Positions 21,056-29,483 of a stretch of DNA of 64,000 nucleotides are shown piece after piece; position 1 is the stretch's first letter; the number at the start of each line of letters is the position of its first letter. The DNA is taken from positions 151,872 through 215,871 of the forward strand of contig SHZT01000004.1 in assembly GCA_009692185.1 (NCBI GenBank), given 5' to 3'. The notes under the pieces were generated by a model that was given only the letters and a program-made list of their open reading frames with translations, was not told where the DNA came from and searched no databases. The translations under genes and the position numbers were made by a program. Origin of the DNA: Gemmatimonadota bacterium (GTDB lineage Bacteria > Gemmatimonadota > Gemmatimonadetes > Gemmatimonadales > GWC2-71-9).

Positions 21056-21540
21056 GAGATTATCTCCGCGGGCATTTCCTTCTCGACGGCCTGCCCCTTC
21101 ACGCTGCTTACGTAGAACACCTTGGCGTCCTCGCGCGACTTCACGACCCGCTTGACCACGGTGTCCTCGAAGTAGATGCCGGCGTCGTTGTAGCAGGCGT
21201 ACCTGCGCTGGCGCCGCCCAGGACGATCCCCTGGTCCCAGGCCTTCCGCAGGATCACGTCAATGCAGTGTGCCTTCCAGATGACCTGCTGGTTGAGCGTG
21301 TTCCCGCCGGACGCGACGATGCCGTCCACCGAGAGGAGTACTTCCTCCCAGGTCTTGTCCTGCCGGTAGCTGGAAATGAAGCTGTTCTGGATGCTGGGCT
21401 CGACGTCCAGGTCCTTGCAGTTCTCCATGAACGTGCCGGGCCGGTCGGCCGAGGCCGTGGGGAGGTAGAGGATCTTCGGCCGCGGTTTCCCGGTCAGCTC
21501 GGCCATGTACTTGATGAAGGCCTTGTTGAACCCGCCGGGA
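21052..21540 (-). pseudogene. peptidase E (S51) remnant
   Basis: The fragment reads PPGGFNKAFIKYMAELTGKP, LYLPTASADRPG, VDGIVASGGNTLNQQ, and IVLGGASAG, the S51 nucleophile elbow with Ser. After GGASAG the frame shifts: the expected YNDAGIYFEDTVVKRVVKSRE and KVFYVSSVKG continue in another frame to a stop at 21052. At the 5' side an in-frame TGA sits directly before the PPGGF codons and no start is present. S51 enzymes cleave Asp-X dipeptides or act as cyanophycinase-like serine peptidases. The catalytic His part is missing, so this copy is dead unless the reads are wrong. Confidence 0.75.
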
Positions 21541-21635
21541 GGTCAGTCGTGGTGAGCCAGCCGGGAATATGCATCGGATGGTGGCAGCGCGCCTCAGGTA
21601 TTAAGATTGCCCCCGAATCCCCTCGGAGTGTTCGC

Positions 21636-22595
21636 GTGAAAAAGGTTCTGAAGGTCATCGGTATCCTGCTAGGTCTCGTGGTGCTGGCGGCCGGGGCGTT
21701 CTACCTGTGGGCCGGGAGCGCGGCCAACAGCAAACTTGCCACGTCGTACACGGTCCACGCGGTAGACTTTCCCGTTCCCTTCCCGCTGGACTCGGCCGAA
21801 GTGAGGAAGATGCGGCTCCGGCCAGAGGCCGCGGCGAAACTGGCCGGCGAGCGGGCCCTGGAGCGGGGCGAGCATCTCGTCGAGTCGCGCTACGGGTGTC
21901 TCGAGTGCCACGGCGGGGGCTTCAGCGGGGGCGTGATGGTCGATGCGGCGCCCATCGGCCGCCTCTTCGGCCCCAACCTCACCACCGGCAAGGGCAGCAG
22001 GACGCTGGAGTACCACGTCGCCGACTGGGACCGCATCGTGCGCCACGGCGTCCGCAAGGACGGCCTGCCCGCGATCATGCCCTCCGGCGATTTCGAGATG
22101 ATGAGCGACCAGGAGCTGTCGGATATCATCCACTACATCCGGTCGTTCCCGCCGGCGGACAACGAGGTGCCGCCGCGCACGCTGGGGCCGGTGGGCAAGG
22201 TGCTGGTGGCGACCGGCAAGATCGTCCTGTCGGCCACGGTGCTGGACCCGCAGGCGGCCCACGCGGCGATGCCGCCCGCGGCGGCGGTGACGCTGGAGTT
22301 CGGGAAGCACATGGCGACCACCTGCACCGGTTGCCATTCGCGTGACCTGGCGGGCGGGCCGATCCAGGGCGGGGACCCGGCCTGGCCGCCGGCGCGGAAC
22401 CTCACGCCCACGGGCCTCGCGGGGTGGACTTACGAGCAGTTCCTGGGGGCCATGCGAGAAGCGAAGCGGCCGGACGGCACGATGCTCAAGGAGCCGATGG
22501 CAGGCATGCCCAAGTTCGCGAACAAGATGACCGACGTGGAGCTGCAGGCGCTGTGGATGTACCTCAAGTCGGTGCCGGGGGTGGCGAGCCGGTAG
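21636..22595 (+). CDS. membrane-anchored di-heme cytochrome c
   Basis: The GTG at 21636 starts an uncleaved-looking N-terminal anchor (VIGILLGLVVLAAGAFYLW). Two c-type heme sites follow: CLECH near residue 90 (ESRYGCLECHGGGFSG) and CTGCH near 230 (HMATTCTGCHSRDL). Methionines that could be axial ligands lie in PAIMPSGDFEMMSDQEL and AGMPKFANKMTDVEL, each followed by the usual C-terminal helix (DIIHYIRSFPP; LQALWMYLKSVP). It likely carries electrons in the periplasm. No oxidase or dehydrogenase partner is adjacent, so its redox partner is unknown. Confidence 0.88.
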   Translation: MKKVLKVIGILLGLVVLAAGAFYLWAGSAANSKLATSYTVHAVDFPVPFPLDSAEVRKMRLRPEAAAKLAGERALERGEHLVESRYGCLECHGGGFSGGVMVDAAPIGRLFGPNLTTGKGSRTLEYHVADWDRIVRHGVRKDGLPAIMPSGDFEMMSDQELSDIIHYIRSFPPADNEVPPRTLGPVGKVLVATGKIVLSATVLDPQAAHAAMPPAAAVTLEFGKHMATTCTGCHSRDLAGGPIQGGDPAWPPARNLTPTGLAGWTYEQFLGAMREAKRPDGTMLKEPMAGMPKFANKMTDVELQALWMYLKSVPGVASR

Positions 22596-22610
22596 GCCTC
22601 GGGCCTGCCG

Positions 22611-23462
22611 TTGAAGACGGTCGCCAGTATCGTCTTTCTGCTTCTGTTGCTGCTGCCGCATCCTGCGGTGGCGCAAAACCTCACGATCCAGTTCCTGAAC
22701 GTCGGCCAGGGTGATGCGGCGCTGATCACCACGCCAGAAGGCCGGCACGTGCTGATTGATGCGGGCCGAAACCCGTACATGGTTGCCACCCTGCTGAAAG
22801 GCGTGGGCATAGACACTCTGGACTTGGTAGTCGCCTCCCACGGGCATGCAGACCATATCGGCGGCATGGTGCAGGTCCTGCTGAACACCGTGGTGCTCTC
22901 TTATGTGGACAACGGTGCTCCGGATGACAGCAAGACATTCGCGTCGCTCAAGGCTGCCGTCAGCGCCGAGTTTGGCGGCCAGCCGCCCCCAGTGCGGCAG
23001 ACGGACAGCGTGGGCATGGTGACGTTTCACGTTCTCCCCGCCAACCCCGAGGCCCGCACGCAGAATGAAGCGTCCGTCGGGGTCCTGGTGCGTTACGGGA
23101 GATTCGAGGCGCTGTTCACCGGGGATTCAGAGGAGCGGGAGCTGGCGTACTGGCTCGAGCATGACTCGATTCCGAGGGTCGAGGTGGTCAAGGTGGCCCA
23201 TCACGGCGCCGAGAACGGCACGACGGACGCGTGGACGCTGGCCACTCGCCCGACGCTGGCGGTGGTGTCGGTGGGGCTCAGGAACTCGTACCGCCACCCG
23301 TCGCCGGCGGCGGTCGAGATGTGGGAGTCCGCGGACGCGACCGTGGTGCGTACGGATCGGTTGGGCATGATCACGGTGACAGCGGATTCGACGGGGGGGT
23401 TCAGGCTTTCAACCAGGACCGGGAGTTGGAGGTCCGACTCCCTCTATCTCGTGCGCCCCTGA
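22611..23462 (+). CDS. secreted ComEC/Rec2-like metallo-beta-lactamase-fold protein
   Basis: A TTG start 15 bases after the cytochrome gene gives a signal peptide (VASIVFLLLLLLPHPAVA). The MBL core reads FLNVGQGDAALITTPEG, ASHGHADHIGGM (HxHxDH) and FTGDSEERELAYW, then VKVAHHGAENGTTDAW, and has the look of the ComEC soluble MBL domain. No DNA-channel membrane domain is present. Stand-alone exported versions may be extracellular nucleases or phosphodiesterases; that is inference. At 283 aa it is complete. Confidence 0.8.
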   Translation: MKTVASIVFLLLLLLPHPAVAQNLTIQFLNVGQGDAALITTPEGRHVLIDAGRNPYMVATLLKGVGIDTLDLVVASHGHADHIGGMVQVLLNTVVLSYVDNGAPDDSKTFASLKAAVSAEFGGQPPPVRQTDSVGMVTFHVLPANPEARTQNEASVGVLVRYGRFEALFTGDSEERELAYWLEHDSIPRVEVVKVAHHGAENGTTDAWTLATRPTLAVVSVGLRNSYRHPSPAAVEMWESADATVVRTDRLGMITVTADSTGGFRLSTRTGSWRSDSLYLVRP

Positions 23463-23488
23463 ACGCCTTGGAAGCGGGCTGGTGGCGG

Positions 23489-24139
23489 TTACGGCTGCGT
23501 CGGCGTGGCCGCGAAGTACCGCCTCCCGTCCCACACGACCGGCACCGCACGCACAATACAGAAGACGGCGGTCGCGTAGACGAGGACGTCGGTTACGGGC
23601 CGGGCTGCCTGAATGAACGCGCCGCCCGCCTGGCCCATGCGTTCGAGCCCGAGGACAATGCCCAACCCGCAGAACGCGACTGTCTTGAGCACGCCGTAGG
23701 TTGCCCTGCTCCAGCGGGACGCCGTGAGCTCCTTCGCCCAGCCTGACTCCATCATGGACTTGGTACCAAATGGCGTCTTTCCCTGCTGGAATGCCACGGT
23801 GCGGATCAGGTCCGTGACCACCGTGCGCGCGATGATGACGGCGGCGATCCAGTAGGGTACGTAGGGCGTTCCGTCAGGATGCTGGCGGATCGCGAAGAAG
23901 ACCCACACCACAAGTTCAACGATCCGGTCCCCGGCAATGTCGAGCAGCGCGCCAATATCCGACGCCTCGTTCCGCTTCCGTGCCACCCATCCATCCACCA
24001 CGTCCAGAACGATCACGACGACCAGGAGGAAGACCATGGCGAGGTCTATCCACCAGAAGTCGAGGTACGTCTTCCGCGCCCAAACGCCCACCACCCCGAA
24101 AAGCAGCAGGACACGAGCGAGGACTACGAGGTTCGCCAC
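23489..24139 (-). CDS. CDP-alcohol phosphatidyltransferase family membrane enzyme
   Basis: The class motif is complete: DGWVARKRNEASDIGALLDIAGDR fits D-G-x2-A-R-x8-G-x3-D-x3-D, which binds CDP and metal. Five or six hydrophobic segments surround it. The chosen start is the GTG at 24139 ([13 protein letters not shown]), 216 aa; it lies within the 3' end of the upstream hydrolase gene. Such enzymes join a CDP-activated lipid or polyol to an alcohol acceptor (phosphatidylglycerol, phosphatidylinositol and relatives). The acceptor cannot be told from sequence alone. Confidence 0.82.
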   Translation of the reverse strand: MANLVVLARVLLLFGVVGVWARKTYLDFWWIDLAMVFLLVVVIVLDVVDGWVARKRNEASDIGALLDIAGDRIVELVVWVFFAIRQHPDGTPYVPYWIAAVIIARTVVTDLIRTVAFQQGKTPFGTKSMMESGWAKELTASRWSRATYGVLKTVAFCGLGIVLGLERMGQAGGAFIQAARPVTDVLVYATAVFCIVRAVPVVWDGRRYFAATPTQP

Positions 24140-24927
24140 TGTGGTGCCTTCCCGACCGGAGCGAGTTCTGGGCGCTTCGCACTGATACGGTCGCCGGAGG
24201 AGCGTCCCAGCATGTGCCTCAGGGCCCACGGCATGAGATAGAGGTACCCCCAATGGAGTTCCGCCGCGAGCCTTACCACCCACGACCGGGGTGGCGCCGG
24301 TGGCAGAGGGTCTGACCACGTTTTGTCACCGGGAATCCCCAACGCTTCGGTGAGGGCCGCCGCGATGCGCGCGTGGCCCGCCGAGTTGGCGTGAATGCGG
24401 TCCAGGCTCCAGAGCCTGGGGTCAGATCCCACCGGGTATTTCGCGAAATCCACGAGGATGGCGCCGCTCGCGGCCGATGCGTTCCGCAACGCGTCGTTGA
24501 GCGCCCGTACGCGGCCCGCGATCGGCCGGGCCAAAGGCAGGACGGGGGAGAGATCGGGGAGCGTGAACCCGAGTACCGTGGCGCCGCCCGCAATCAGCGT
24601 TCGCTGCATGTATTCGACGTCTCCGGCCACCTGGTCTACATCGAAGCCCAGCCGGATCACGTCGTTGGTGCCGGTGAAGAGCGTCGCCAGGTCGGGCTTC
24701 AAGGACGCCGCACGCTCGAGTTGCCCGTCCCGGATCTGCCGGGTAGTGCGGCCCCGGATGCCGAGGTTCGCGTAGAGCAGGGGAGTCGTCTGCGCCGCCG
24801 CGACCCGCTCGGCCACGCGGTTGGCCCAGCCGCAGTAGCCGCCCCGTCCGTCGGGGTCGTCGAGCCCTTCCGTGGAGCTGTCGCCGATGGCGACGTAGCG
24901 CTCGAACACTCGCGGTGAACCTGTCAT
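24124..24927 (-). CDS. SGNH/GDSL-type esterase
   Basis: Block I is [18 protein letters not shown], with GDSS in place of GDSL and Ser as the nucleophile. Block III is [13 protein letters not shown] (GxND), and block V is [15 protein letters not shown], with Asp-x-x-His. The protein is about 267 aa, starting at the ATG at 24927, with no clear signal peptide. A C-terminal extension of ~60 residues ([18 protein letters not shown]) is not part of the fold. It overlaps the phosphatidyltransferase gene by 16 bases, which suggests a lipid or glycan de-esterification role (inference). It is divergent from aroF with a 49-bp shared promoter region. Confidence 0.86.
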   Translation of the reverse strand: MTGSPRVFERYVAIGDSSTEGLDDPDGRGGYCGWANRVAERVAAAQTTPLLYANLGIRGRTTRQIRDGQLERAASLKPDLATLFTGTNDVIRLGFDVDQVAGDVEYMQRTLIAGGATVLGFTLPDLSPVLPLARPIAGRVRALNDALRNASAASGAILVDFAKYPVGSDPRLWSLDRIHANSAGHARIAAALTEALGIPGDKTWSDPLPPAPPRSWVVRLAAELHWGYLYLMPWALRHMLGRSSGDRISAKRPELAPVGKAPQWRTS

Positions 24928-24976
24928 GGCCCGGATAATACTCACCACGCGGGCACCACGATTACATTGGGGGCCT

Positions 24977-25993
24977 ATGGTAATTGTCTTCCGGCCCGAC
25001 GTCAGCGAAGCTGACCTCCAGTTCGTCATCGACCGCGTCACCGAGGCGGGGCTCAAGACCCACGTCTCGCGTGGGACCTCCCGGACGATCGTCGGCTGTA
25101 TCGGCGACGAGGACCGGCTCCGCGAGCTGGCCCTCCAGTCCCTGCCGGGCGTCGAGACGGTTGTCTCCATCGAAAAACCGTACAAGCTGGCCGCGCGCGA
25201 GTACGCCGCGGGCGCCACGGTCATTCCGTTGGGCAAGGCTCGCCTGGGCGACGGCAGTTTCTCGGTGATCGCGGGGCCGTGCTCGGTCGAGAATGCCGAA
25301 ATGCTGCTCTCGACCGCCAAGTCGGTGAAGGCCGCCGGCGCCATCGCGCTCCGGGGCGGGGCGTTCAAGCCGCGCACCTCTCCGTACTCGTTCCGCGGGC
25401 TGGGCGAAGAGGCGCTGGAGATCCTGGCCTCGGTGCGCGAGCAGACCGGGCTCCCGGTCGTCACCGAGGTGATGGACACCCGGCAGGTCGAGGTCGTCTG
25501 CAAGTACGCGGACGTGCTCCAGATCGGCGCCCGCAACATGCAGAACTTCTCACTTCTCTCCGAAGTCGGGCAGGCGCCCAAGCCTGTCCTCTTGAAGCGC
25601 GGGCTGGCCGCCACGATCGAGGATTTTCTCCTGGCTGCCGAGTATGTGCTGAGCTGCGGGAACCGGAACGTGATTCTCTGCGAACGCGGCATCCGGACGT
25701 TCGAACGGGCCACACGGAACACGCTGGATATCGCCGCGATCCCGGTGCTCAAGGCCGAGACCCATTTGCCGGTGATCGTAGACCCGTCACATGCGGCTGG
25801 CCGGCGGGACCTGGTCCTGCCGCTGGCGCTGGCCGCGGCGGCCGTTGGAGCAGACGGACTCATCGTGGAAGTGCACCCCGATCCCGACCGGGCGCGGAGC
25901 GACGGGGATCAGAGCCTCGACTTCAAGGCGTTTGCCGGCCTGATGGGTGACGTGATGGCACTGCGCGAAAGCGCCGCGCTCAGGAAGAAATGA
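24977..25993 (+). CDS. aroF: 3-deoxy-7-phosphoheptulonate synthase (type I-beta, with regulatory N-domain)
   Basis: DAHP synthase joins PEP and erythrose-4-phosphate to open the shikimate pathway. An N-terminal ferredoxin-like domain (residues 1-70, [19 protein letters not shown]) precedes the barrel. Barrel motifs are [65 protein letters not shown] and [14 protein letters not shown]. The length of 338 aa fits the form without a chorismate mutase fusion. ATG at 24977 is preceded by a G-rich stretch. A strong hairpin terminator follows directly. Confidence 0.95.
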   Translation: MVIVFRPDVSEADLQFVIDRVTEAGLKTHVSRGTSRTIVGCIGDEDRLRELALQSLPGVETVVSIEKPYKLAAREYAAGATVIPLGKARLGDGSFSVIAGPCSVENAEMLLSTAKSVKAAGAIALRGGAFKPRTSPYSFRGLGEEALEILASVREQTGLPVVTEVMDTRQVEVVCKYADVLQIGARNMQNFSLLSEVGQAPKPVLLKRGLAATIEDFLLAAEYVLSCGNRNVILCERGIRTFERATRNTLDIAAIPVLKAETHLPVIVDPSHAAGRRDLVLPLALAAAAVGADGLIVEVHPDPDRARSDGDQSLDFKAFAGLMGDVMALRESAALRKK

Positions 25994-26022
25994 AAAGGGC
26001 TGCGGAGGTCCGCAGCCCTTAG
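25994..26022 (+). terminator. terminator hairpin after aroF
   Basis: AAGGGCTGCGGA (25995-26006) pairs with TCCGCAGCCCTT (26009-26020). A second GC-rich hairpin, GCGCCCTTTCAGGGCGC near 26044, may serve the convergent rpsU transcript. Confidence 0.75.
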
Positions 26023-26063
26023 CGCTTCAGCGCCGTTACGAGCGCGCCCTTTCAGGGCGCGAC

Positions 26064-26258
26064 CTACTCAGGACGCTTCTTCGCCTTCCGACGCCGCGCC
26101 GCGGCCGCCTGCTGCTTCAGCCGCTTGGCGATGCTGGGCTTGACGTAGTGGCGCTTCTTGCGCAGGTCCCGAAGAATGTTCGAGCGCTGCACCTTGCGCC
26201 GGAACGCCTTGATGGCCCACTCGATGTGGTCACCTTCCCGCAGTATGATCTCGGTCAA
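26064..26258 (-). CDS. rpsU: 30S ribosomal protein S21
   Basis: A 64-residue basic protein: TEIILREGDHIEWAIKAF, KVQRSNILRDLRKKRHYVKP, then a Lys/Arg-rich tail (AAARRRKAKKRPE). The start is a TTG at 26258 that overlaps the TGA of the upstream HTH gene (TTGA), so translation is coupled. S21 sits on the 30S platform near the anti-Shine-Dalgarno end of 16S rRNA and influences initiation. The longer open frame upstream is a shadow of the HTH gene. Confidence 0.93.
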   Translation of the reverse strand: MTEIILREGDHIEWAIKAFRRKVQRSNILRDLRKKRHYVKPSIAKRLKQQAAAARRRKAKKRPE

Positions 26259-26962
26259 TCCCGGCCTCCCGCTGAACGCGCGCGTCCGGCCCGGCTCAAT
26301 GGCCGGCGCCGATTCTGTTCCGGCGGCTCGTGCGGTGTGAGTACAACCCGCAGCACGCCGGTCGCCAAATCTACATCCCACATCGAAATCCTGGGCTTCA
26401 CGAAATTGACATAGTTCTCGGGGCTCAGCGTGTCCGGCGTGGAGTCCAGGAAATCCAGGACCCGCATACGGAGCAGCACAAACCCGAGGCCGCTCTGCGC
26501 CGCCGAAATCCGGAGGCCGATCGGGTCGTCCAGCGTCCGTCGCACCGATCCCTGGATCACGCCCAGCACGCGCTGGAGAATATCCTTCATTTCCGTGTCG
26601 TCGCGCTTGGCCCGGCGCTCGAGCTGGGCCGCGGTTTCGGGCTCGCACAGGGCCAGGATACGCGTCCGGATCTCTTCGGCATCGGGACCGACGACGTCCT
26701 TGGTGCTGTTGGCCCGCTCCGCCGTGGCGCACATCGCCAGGTCGTTCCGGCCCAAGCCCAGGAAGCGGGTCACCTTCTCGTAGATGTCGGTCCGGGACGG
26801 CAGCGGCGGCCGGCGCTTACCGTTCATCAGTTGCGTCATGTACTCCACGGGGACTTCGGCAACCTCGGCCAACGCGTCAACGGTCCGCTCAGTTTCCTCG
26901 AGCCGGTCCTTGAGGAGCTCACCGACTTTCACGGGCTTCTTGAGCTGCGACGCTGGTTTCAT
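26255..26962 (-). CDS. helix-turn-helix protein between infA and rpsU
   Basis: 235 aa. Residues ~10-75 form an XRE/Cro-type helix-turn-helix: VGELLKDRLEETERTVDALA, EVPVEYMTQLMNGKRRPPLP, DIYEKVTRFLGLGRNDLAM. The rest is helical and not recognised (EEIRTRILALCEPETAAQLE; MKDILQRVLGVIQGSVRRTL; ISMWDVDLATGVLRVVLTP). The gene starts 22 bases after infA and overlaps rpsU, so all three probably share an mRNA. A regulator locked between two initiation-phase translation genes suggests control of that operon or of ribosome supply, which is inference. Confidence 0.7.
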   Translation of the reverse strand: MKPASQLKKPVKVGELLKDRLEETERTVDALAEVAEVPVEYMTQLMNGKRRPPLPSRTDIYEKVTRFLGLGRNDLAMCATAERANSTKDVVGPDAEEIRTRILALCEPETAAQLERRAKRDDTEMKDILQRVLGVIQGSVRRTLDDPIGLRISAAQSGLGFVLLRMRVLDFLDSTPDTLSPENYVNFVKPRISMWDVDLATGVLRVVLTPHEPPEQNRRRPLSRAGRARSAGGRD

Positions 26963-26984
26963 TCCGCCGATGCCCCCGAATTGC

Positions 26985-27203
26985 CTACTTGTGCCGGAAC
27001 GTGATCCGACCGCGTGTCAGATCGTAGGGTGACAGTGCCACGGTAACCCGATCGCCCATCAATACGCGGATGCGGAACCGCCGCATCTTGCCTGCCATGG
27101 TCGCAAGGACTCCGTGACCGTTCTCCAACTCGACGCGAAACGTCGTGTTGGGAAGGACGTCCTTAACCGTTCCTTCCATCAGTATGTCTTCTTGCTTTGC
27201 CAC
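26985..27203 (-). CDS. infA: translation initiation factor IF-1
   Basis: 72 aa with the S1-like OB fold: [59 protein letters not shown], then [14 protein letters not shown]-1 binds the ribosomal A site and helps IF-2 and IF-3. It is the first gene of a probable infA-HTH-rpsU operon rather than sitting with ribosomal protein clusters. Confidence 0.97.
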   Translation of the reverse strand: MAKQEDILMEGTVKDVLPNTTFRVELENGHGVLATMAGKMRRFRIRVLMGDRVTVALSPYDLTRGRITFRHK

Positions 27204-27225
27204 CGTACCTCAGATACCGCAGGGA

Positions 27226-27264
27226 AACAAAAAAGCGGGACGCCACTTCGGCCCAGTCCCGCTT
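27226..27264 (-). terminator. Rho-independent terminator (minus strand)
   Basis: Read on the minus strand, AAGCGGGAC...GTCCCGCTT (27233-27241 and 27256-27264) is followed by a T-run (the A-run at 27227-27234). It closes the receiver transcript ahead of infA. Confidence 0.75.
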
Positions 27265-27343
27265 GCCGCTTGCTCGCCCAACCGACCCTCTAGCCGGTGG
27301 CAAGTCTGGAGAGAGAGAATGGTAAGGGGTCTCCCCAGCCGGG

Positions 27344-27688
27344 TCAACGAACCCGGAAGAGGGACAAAAGGGCGTTCCAGGCGCCGCGAACGGGGGTCGC
27401 CTCCGGGGCGCGAGCCATGGCCCCACCCAGGGCATCCAGGAGCTGGTCGCTGGTGAATGGCTTCCGGACATCCCCGTGCGCACGCTTGAGGTCGCCGATC
27501 AACTGCTCGCCCGTCATGCCCGGCAGGCGGAGGCCGGCCATGACCAGATCGGTGGCGAAGTGGCGGTACTGGGCCAGCGCCCCTTCGCCGTCTATCGCCT
27601 CGACCACCTGGTAGCCTTCGACGACCAGCCGGCGCTTGAGCACGTTCCGGGTCTTCTCGTCATCGTCTATCAGCAGGACCGTTGCCAT
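27344..27688 (-). CDS. degenerate response-regulator receiver domain
   Basis: 114 aa. The start is typical: MATVLLIDDDEKTRNVLKRR (acidic pocket DDD present). The phospho-acceptor strand reads DLVMAGLRLPGMTG, where the Asp is replaced by Gly. After DLKRAHGD the chain jumps straight to VRKPFTSDQLLDAL, so the Thr/Ser-bearing strand and helix 4 (about 25 residues) are missing while the Lys-Pro remains. It is a pseudo-receiver or a decaying gene and should not accept phosphate. It follows the next receiver gene in the same direction by 10 bases. Confidence 0.7.
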   Translation of the reverse strand: MATVLLIDDDEKTRNVLKRRLVVEGYQVVEAIDGEGALAQYRHFATDLVMAGLRLPGMTGEQLIGDLKRAHGDVRKPFTSDQLLDALGGAMARAPEATPVRGAWNALLSLFRVR

Positions 27689-27698
27689 GAGGGCGCTC

Positions 27699-28307
27699 TC
27701 AGGGTGCGAGTGGCGGTTCGGGCGGCAACATGGACTGCTCAGGTACGCCGGAAATCGTGAGGGTGCGGAAGCACCGCCGACAGCGAAGCTCCCACACTAG
27801 CCCGGTGTTCTCCGGGCCGGCGAATGGATGACTCAGCACCAACTCACCGTTGCAACACGGGCAGGTAGGCCGGCCACCCGGCGCGAGTGTGCGCTCACGG
27901 ATCTGCCGGGCTTCTTCCAGGGAGAACCGGGCGGTGGACCCCGGCGCGTCCGGCCGGTCCTCGGCCATGTGGCGCACGAGCCCAACCAGGACAGGCATGT
28001 CGAAGGGCTTCCAGACCACCGGGCGCCCCGCCTGGGCCAGTTGCGCCCGTACTTCTGGGTCATCGCCCCACGCCGTGACAAACACCAGCCGCTCGGCGAG
28101 GTCTGGCCGCTCGGCCTTGAGGGCGTCGAAGACCTGGAACCCGTTGAAAAACTCCATCCGGACATCGCACACGACGGCCACTACTGGGTGGAGGCCGATC
28201 GCGGCCATCGCCGCTAGTCCGTTCTCCGCCTGGACGACTGCCATTCCATTGCGACTCAACACTTTAGCGATTGCCCGACGGGCGTCCGGGTCATCGTCTA
28301 CGACCAA
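27699..28307 (-). CDS. receiver domain with C-terminal zinc ribbon, probably 5'-truncated
   Basis: The receiver is intact: VVDDDPDARRAIAKVLSRNG, phospho-Asp in VVCDVRM, Thr in VFVTAWGD and Lys in VVWKPFD. After a linker the C-terminus has CPCC and CRRC pairs about 30 residues apart (PTCPCCNGELVLSHPF; ELRCRRCFRTLTI), a likely zinc ribbon. The only start near the domain edge is a TTG at 28307. The frame stays open upstream as a Pro/Ala/Ser linker (SADPSPAAGKVRASGPVL) into the neighbouring gene, as if the receiver were the end of a larger, now lost, hybrid sensor kinase. Confidence 0.65.
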   Translation of the reverse strand: MVVDDDPDARRAIAKVLSRNGMAVVQAENGLAAMAAIGLHPVVAVVCDVRMEFFNGFQVFDALKAERPDLAERLVFVTAWGDDPEVRAQLAQAGRPVVWKPFDMPVLVGLVRHMAEDRPDAPGSTARFSLEEARQIRERTLAPGGRPTCPCCNGELVLSHPFAGPENTGLVWELRCRRCFRTLTISGVPEQSMLPPEPPLAP

Positions 28308-28345
28308 GACAGGGCCTGACGCCCTGACCTTGCCGGCCGCCGGAC

Positions 28346-29299
28346 TTGGGTCAGCCGACGACGGTGTCTGTGCCGAACCACCCCCCTGCGCGGGGTGATC
28401 GCTCGCCGCTCATGCTGGGCATCCTGCTCACCGTGCTCAACGTGGTGTTCAACATCGTCCTGATCACCGGCTGGGGGCCGTTCCCGAAGATGGGCACGGC
28501 CGGCGCAGCCGCCGGAACGGCCGTGGCGGGCGCCATCGTTACCGTCGTGGCCATCTGGCTCCTGTTCTCGGGGCGCACCCCGGTCCATTGGCACCGCGGC
28601 ATGAACTGGAAGCCCGACTGGGTCATCATCCGCCAGCTGTTCAAGTTCGGATTGCCGACCGGGTTCCAGGGCGTGGCGATGAACATCGGCGGCGTGCTCA
28701 TGCTCCGGTTCATGGGATCACTGCAGGAGAGCGCGCATGTCCAGGCCGCGTACGCCGTCGCCTACACCGAGCTGTTTTCGTTCGTGACGTGGACATCGGT
28801 GGGCATCATGGGCGCCACGGCCGCGGTGGCGGGCCAGAACCTGGGTGCGGGGAAACTGGAGCGCACCGCGCGAGCGGTGCCGATCGCGGCCGGCATAGGG
28901 CTTTCCATTGCCGCCTTCTTTGGCATCTTGTTCGTGCTGATTCCCGGGCCGCTGCTCGCGATATTCGGCATGACCGACCCGGACTCGGTGCGGGTCGGCA
29001 CGCAGCTGCTTGCGTTCCTCAGTGTCTCGGGATTGTTCATCACCGTGGCGCTCGCCTTCACCGGCGGGCTCCAGGGCACGGGCGACACCAAGAGCCCGTT
29101 CTACATATCACTCGTCTCGCAGGTGGCGATTCCGATCGGCATCTGTTCTGCGCTGCAGGCGGCCGGGAACCTCACGCCCACGGGCATCTGGTTCGCGATC
29201 GTGGTGGGGCATGCTACGCGGTGTGTGTTGTCGGTGTTTCGGTTCCGGCAGGAGAAATGGCGTTCGATTCGTGTGGAAGGTGCCCCAGCTCCCGCCTAG
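28346..29299 (+). pseudogene. MATE-family efflux protein lacking its N-terminal part
   Basis: From about residue 15 (ARGDRSPLMLGILLTVLNVV) the sequence is clear MATE: NVVFNIVLITGWGPFPKMG, FKFGLPTGFQGVAMNIGGV, GATAAVAGQNLGAGKLERTA, GGLQGTGDTKSPFYISLVSQ. MATE pumps have 12 helices and ~450 aa; this is 317 aa and begins in the loop normally read as GAGDTRTP, so roughly the first 150 residues are gone. Residues 1-14 are unrelated. The gene is head-to-head with a receiver gene that also lacks its 5' part, marking a rearrangement near 28390. It is probably non-functional. Confidence 0.75.
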
Positions 29300-29317
29300 T
29301 TCAAGCTTCCCACCATC

Positions 29318-29458
29318 CTATCTCCCCCTTGTGGCCGGCGAGCTGTGTTCGTCGGGCGGCAGGTCCCTGCGGCTGATGACCGAGAAGTGTTTCGGGCGGC
29401 GGCTGCGCACTTCCATGTGCTTCCGCGGCACGTCTACGACCTGCTCGCCCACGCGCAC
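29318..29458 (-). CDS. possible small protein of unknown function
   Basis: GTG at 29458, 46 codons: VRVGEQVVDVPRKHMEVRSR, RPKHFSVISRRDLPPDE. Basic, with no recognised family. It directly follows the M50-like gene, in another frame. The even composition is protein-like, but nothing else supports it. Confidence 0.3.
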   Translation of the reverse strand: MRVGEQVVDVPRKHMEVRSRRPKHFSVISRRDLPPDEHSSPATRGR

Positions 29459-29483
29459 GGATATTCGGATGATTTGACCATGG

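Noticed and set aside
21267..21635. Plus-strand coding upstream of the cytochrome start
   Set aside because: The open frame there is opposite the peptidase E remnant; the GTG at 21636 gives a proper membrane anchor.
26040..26066. GCGCCCTTTCAGGGCGC as a riboswitch or operator
   Set aside because: A short perfect hairpin between convergent genes is more simply a terminator.
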